From Alkalihalobacillus sp. FSL W8-0930 (GTDB taxonomy: Bacteria > Bacillota > Bacilli > Bacillales > Bacillaceae_D), in assembly GCA_037965595.1 (NCBI GenBank), contig CP150183.1, positions 1,674,001 through 1,738,000 of the forward strand: a stretch of DNA of 64,000 nucleotides. The letters are read 5' to 3'. Position numbers and translations under genes: made by a program. The notes beneath the pieces are model-generated. The model was given only the letters and a program-made list of their open reading frames with translations, was not told the origin of the DNA and ran no database searches. Shown here piece after piece: positions 60,848 to 64,000 of this stretch; within the stretch, counting starts at the first letter, position 1, and each line of letters begins with the position of its first letter.

Positions 60848-60859
60848 TCTGATCGCACA

Positions 60860-60890
60860 AAACCTGTTCTGAAGTAGAACAGGTTTTTTT
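60860..60890 (+). terminator. terminator of ndk
   Basis: AAACCTGTTCT (60860-60870) pairs with AGAACAGGTTT (60876-60886) followed by T's. Confidence 0.92.
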
Positions 60891-60904
60891 ATTGTTTAGA
60901 CTAG

Positions 60905-60933
60905 TTGAGCCATTCATAGAGATAAGGTATGAT
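60905..60933 (+). promoter_or_regulatory. sigma-A promoter of cheR
   Basis: TTGAGC (60905-60910), 17 bases, TATGAT (60928-60933); 30 bases before the cheR start. Confidence 0.6.
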
Positions 60934-60962
60934 GAGCAAAAGATCAAGAAAAGGGAGACATC

Positions 60963-61739
60963 ATGAGCAGCAACGACTACGAGCGATTTATTCATGCAAT
61001 GAAACAAATGACCGGGATTGATTTAGCCTCTTATAAAGAAGCTCAGATGAAGCGAAGATTAACTTCGTTTAGAGAGAAAAAAGGATATGCTGATTTTGAT
61101 TCTTATGTAAAAGCGATGAAAGGCAATCAGGCGTTACTTGAGGAATGTCTTGAGAGAATGACCATTAATGTGTCTGAGTTTTTCCGAAATCGTTCGCGTT
61201 GGGACGTATTAGATCAAACGATTATTCCATCGTTGCTACAATCGACGCGATCACTTAAAACGTGGAGTGCAGCCTGTTCATCTGGGGAAGAACCTTATAC
61301 GCTTGCAATGACTTTACAAAAACACCTCTCTCCAAATCAATTCACTGTTCTAGCATCAGACTTAGACCGAGTGATTCTTGAGCGAGCAAAATTAGGTTTA
61401 TACGGAGAGCGTTCGATAAAAGAAGTCCCAGAAGAGATGCTACATACATATTTCACTAAAAAAGAATCCATTTATGAAGTGGATCCTACCCTCAAAAAAT
61501 ATATTACGTTTAAGCAACAGAACCTATTAACCGATTCGTTTGATTCAAACTATGATTTAATCATTTGCCGGAATGTCATGATTTATTTTACAGAAGAAAC
61601 AAAGCATACGCTTTATCAAAAATTTAGTCGTGCGCTGCGTCCAGGTGGGATATTGTTTGTTGGGAGTACCGAACAAATTTTTAATCCTGATACATACGGT
61701 TTTAAAAGTAAGGAAACCTTTTTCTATGAGAAGGTATAG
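60963..61739 (+). CDS. cheR: chemotaxis protein methyltransferase CheR
   Basis: A 258-residue SAM-dependent methyltransferase for glutamates of chemoreceptors. N-terminal helical domain (about 1-75), then SAM domain with [37 protein letters not shown] and [17 protein letters not shown] precedes the ATG. Its place between ndk and aroC equals B. subtilis. Confidence 0.95.
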   Translation: MSSNDYERFIHAMKQMTGIDLASYKEAQMKRRLTSFREKKGYADFDSYVKAMKGNQALLEECLERMTINVSEFFRNRSRWDVLDQTIIPSLLQSTRSLKTWSAACSSGEEPYTLAMTLQKHLSPNQFTVLASDLDRVILERAKLGLYGERSIKEVPEEMLHTYFTKKESIYEVDPTLKKYITFKQQNLLTDSFDSNYDLIICRNVMIYFTEETKHTLYQKFSRALRPGGILFVGSTEQIFNPDTYGFKSKETFFYEKV

Positions 61740-61766
61740 TTTGAATGTAAGAAAAAGCATAGGGAC

Positions 61767-61795
61767 AAGACAGACATCTAAATCTATGTTATAAT
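61767..61795 (+). promoter_or_regulatory. candidate sigma-A promoter of aroC-aroB
   Basis: AAGACA (61767-61772), 17 bases, perfect TATAAT (61790-61795), 60 bases before aroC. Confidence 0.6.
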
Positions 61796-61854
61796 TTAAC
61801 GCATAAAAGCGATAAAGAATTTAGTGTTGGTTATTCGAATAGGAGGAAGTACAA

Positions 61855-63027
61855 ATGAGATACTTAACAGCAGGTGAATCGCACGGACCACAACTTACAA
61901 CCATAATAGAAGGCCTTCCAGCTCAACTGGAGCTTTTGGCTGAAGATATTAATACAGAGCTTGCAAGACGTCAAGGAGGATATGGACGCGGTCGTAGAAT
62001 GCAAATTGAAAAGGACCAGGCTCAAATTACAAGCGGAGTGCGTCACGGGAAAACAACGGGAGCGCCGATCGCTTTAGTTGTTGAAAACAAAGATTGGACG
62101 CATTGGACAAAAGTAATGGGTGCAGAACCGATTTCTGAAGATGAAGAAAAGGAAGTAAAACGTAAGCTGACTCGTCCAAGACCTGGACACGCAGACTTAA
62201 ATGGAGCGATTAAATACGGTCACCGTGATATGAGAAATGTACTTGAGCGTTCCTCAGCACGTGAAACGACTGTTCGTGTTGCAGCAGGAGCAGTCGCAAA
62301 AAAAATTCTAAAGACATTCGGAATTGAAGTAGCTGGTCATGTGCTTGAAATCGGTGGAGTTCGTGCAGTTGATACGGATTACACGTCTGTAGAAGATCTA
62401 AAAGAACGTTCGGAGGCTTCTCAAGTACGTTGCTTGGATGAACAAGCTTCAGAACAAATGATTGCAGCCATTGATCAAGCAAAACAAGACGGGGATTCAA
62501 TAGGCGGAGTGGTTGAAGTTGTTGTTCAAGGAGTACCAATTGGACTAGGAAGCCATGTTCAATATGATCGTAAGCTTGATGCAAAAATTGCGGGTGCCGT
62601 GATGAGCATTAATGCCTTTAAAGGTGTTGAAATCGGGATTGGTTTCGAGGCAGCTAGGTTACCAGGAAGTCGTGTTCACGACGAAATTCTTTGGAACCAA
62701 GAAGACGGGTACACTCGTAAAACAAATAATCTTGGCGGTTTTGAAGGTGGAATGACGAATGGTATGCCAATTGTCGTTAAGGGTGTGATGAAACCTATCC
62801 CAACGTTATACAAACCACTTCAAAGTGTTGATATTGATTCAAAAGAGCCATTCCAGGCAAGCATTGAGCGTTCTGATAGCTGTGCAGTTCCAGCAGCATC
62901 CGTTGTAGCTGAAGCGGTCGTTGCCTGGGAAGTAGCCAATGCACTTCTTGAAACATTTGGAGCTGACCGAGTTGACTCAATTGCTGAAAACATTCGTCGC
63001 CATAATGAAGAAGCAAAGGACTTTTAA
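61855..63027 (+). CDS. aroC: chorismate synthase
   Basis: A 390-residue FMN-dependent enzyme (called aroF in B. subtilis) making chorismate from EPSP. Signatures: [52 protein letters not shown] and [24 protein letters not shown] precedes the ATG. Chorismate is both the substrate of MqnA encoded just upstream and the precursor of tryptophan, which TRAP senses. The stop overlaps the aroB start by one base. Confidence 0.96.
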   Translation: MRYLTAGESHGPQLTTIIEGLPAQLELLAEDINTELARRQGGYGRGRRMQIEKDQAQITSGVRHGKTTGAPIALVVENKDWTHWTKVMGAEPISEDEEKEVKRKLTRPRPGHADLNGAIKYGHRDMRNVLERSSARETTVRVAAGAVAKKILKTFGIEVAGHVLEIGGVRAVDTDYTSVEDLKERSEASQVRCLDEQASEQMIAAIDQAKQDGDSIGGVVEVVVQGVPIGLGSHVQYDRKLDAKIAGAVMSINAFKGVEIGIGFEAARLPGSRVHDEILWNQEDGYTRKTNNLGGFEGGMTNGMPIVVKGVMKPIPTLYKPLQSVDIDSKEPFQASIERSDSCAVPAASVVAEAVVAWEVANALLETFGADRVDSIAENIRRHNEEAKDF

Positions 63028-64000
63028 TGATGAAAACAGTGCCAGTAGACATTGAACACCATGCTTACAAGGTTTATCTTGATAAGGGACTCAGGTTTCG
63101 TGTTGGTGAGTTATTAAAAGAAAGCTTAGGTGAACAGCCATCTTCACTCTTTATCGTGACTGATTCTACGGTAGCTCCTTTATACTTAGAGGATGTTCTT
63201 AGTGGATTACCAAAAGAGTTAAACGTTACGAGTGTTACGATTGATAGTGGCGAGCAGTCTAAATCATTTAAAGAATATGAGTACCTTTTAACAGAAGCGT
63301 TAAAAGCTGGTCTTGATCGTAAATCTGTTTTGATTGCTTTAGGTGGAGGAGTGGTTGGCGACATCGCTGGATTTGTCGCTGCCACTTACATGCGAGGCAT
63401 TCGCTTTATTCAGATGCCTACCACATTGCTTGCACAGGATAGTAGTGTAGGTGGAAAAGTGGCGATTAATCATCCGCTTGGGAAAAACATGATTGGTGCG
63501 TTCCATCAACCTGAAGCTGTGTATTATGATACTGAGATGTTAGCCACTCTTCCTGATAAAGAGTGGAGATCTGGATTTGCTGAAGTCTTTAAGCATGGTT
63601 TAATCCTTGATGGACCGTTTTATCAATGGTTAGGTGATCACGTTCAACAGCTACCGATTCAGGATCATTATATGAGTGAATTATTGGCTCGTTCCATTGC
63701 AATTAAAGCAGAAGTGGTTTCAAAGGATGAACGAGAACAAGGAATACGTGCATATCTTAATTTAGGTCATACGCTAGGTCATGCGATTGAATCAGTCTCT
63801 GGGTATGGCGCAATCACACATGGTGAAGCTGTCGTCATTGGGATTGTATTTGCAATGAAGATTAGTGAAAAGCATTATCAAACGGATCTTAAGATCTCAG
63901 ACTTTACCAAGTGGGTAGAAGGTTTAGGGTATGAAACCAAGATTCCAAGCCAATTAGATCGTCAAATGCTTTTAGAAGCGATGAAAAAAGATAAAAAAAC
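63027..64000 (+). CDS. aroB: 3-dehydroquinate synthase, C-terminus beyond window
   Basis: About 324 residues are present; the gene runs off the right edge. Motifs: LIALGGGVVGDIAGFVAATYMRG (NAD site), PTTLLAQDSSVGGKVAINHPLGKNMIGAFHQP, EWRSGFAEVFKHGLI and zinc-binding LNLGHTLGHAIE and ITHGEAV. It converts DAHP to 3-dehydroquinate in the shikimate pathway. ATGATG at 63027/63030 with AAAGGA a few bases upstream and one base shared with the aroC stop; either Met could start. The final 30-40 residues are missing. Confidence 0.94.
   Translation, partial: MMKTVPVDIEHHAYKVYLDKGLRFRVGELLKESLGEQPSSLFIVTDSTVAPLYLEDVLSGLPKELNVTSVTIDSGEQSKSFKEYEYLLTEALKAGLDRKSVLIALGGGVVGDIAGFVAATYMRGIRFIQMPTTLLAQDSSVGGKVAINHPLGKNMIGAFHQPEAVYYDTEMLATLPDKEWRSGFAEVFKHGLILDGPFYQWLGDHVQQLPIQDHYMSELLARSIAIKAEVVSKDEREQGIRAYLNLGHTLGHAIESVSGYGAITHGEAVVIGIVFAMKISEKHYQTDLKISDFTKWVEGLGYETKIPSQLDRQMLLEAMKKDKK

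Noticed and set aside
62210-62584. Antisense frame of 124 codons inside chorismate synthase
   Set aside because: Leu/Gln-rich composition typical of a reversed coding frame; aroC is certain.

Overview
The window is a stretch of chromosome from a low-to-moderate GC, endospore-forming Firmicute of the family Bacillaceae. Gene order from about 4.8 kb to the right end follows the dacB-spmA-spmB-rluB-res ... serA ... fer-ypbB-recQ ... ypdA-prsW-sleB-ypeB-ypfA-cmk-ypfD-yphA-der-gpsA-spoIVA-mtrB-hepS-menG-hepT-ndk-cheR-aroC-aroB block known from Bacillus subtilis. Local differences point to an alkaliphilic Bacillus-type lineage: sigX/rsiX, seaA, hbs and folE are missing from their expected places, and a futalosine-type menaquinone cluster (mqnP-ubiX-mqnA) sits inside the hepS/menG/hepT group. 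I saw no rRNA, tRNA, CRISPR array, transposase or prophage.

Layout. 0-1.6 kb (minus strand): N-terminus of a UbiB/ABC1 kinase, a phasin-like coiled coil and a DUF421 (YetF) membrane protein. 1.7-4.7 kb: YhcN/YlaJ-type lipoprotein-spoVAC-spoVAD-spoVAE with a second, convergent DUF421 gene, resembling the spoVA2mob spore heat-resistance operon. 4.8-8 kb: dacB-spmA-spmB (spore cortex) and rluB. 8-14.1 kb: resABCDE (cytochrome c maturation and redox sensing). 14.1-18.2 kb: a B12-type binding lipoprotein, a cobalamin adenosyltransferase, a VanW protein, a 54-aa membrane-protein candidate, an unknown gene and a TerC-family protein. 18.2-20.5 kb: a structured intergenic repeat, then serA under a T-box with a clear sigma-A promoter. 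20.5-29.9 kb: M14 endopeptidase, ferredoxin, ypbB-recQ-ypbD-ypbE-ypbF, a free-standing 35-aa membrane micropeptide gene, an M20 hydrolase, ypbG, a MerR/B12-fold regulator lacking the cobalamin-binding His residues, and mecB. 30-34.2 kb: a two-component system with a lipoprotein, then ddl. 34.4-42 kb: gudB, ypdA, ansA, prsW, a zinc-ribbon mini-protein, and a SAM riboswitch driving metI-yitJ. 42-55 kb: sleB-ypeB, ypfA, cmk-plsC-ypfD, yphA, der-plsY-gpsA, spoVIF, yphE-yphF, spoIVA. 55-64 kb: mtrB, hepS-menG-mqnP-ubiX-mqnA-hepT, ndk, cheR, aroC-aroB (aroB runs off the right edge).

The genes serve three main programmes: sporulation and germination (SpoVA proteins, DacB, SpmAB, SleB/YpeB, SpoVIF, SpoIVA, with candidate sigma-E, sigma-G and sigma-K promoters upstream of dacB/spoIVA, sleB and spoVIF); respiration (Res system, prenyl chain synthase and menaquinone genes); and amino-acid/aromatic metabolism controlled by RNA (T-box, SAM-I) or by TRAP. 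Functional names rest on my recognition of families and synteny; no database search was run.
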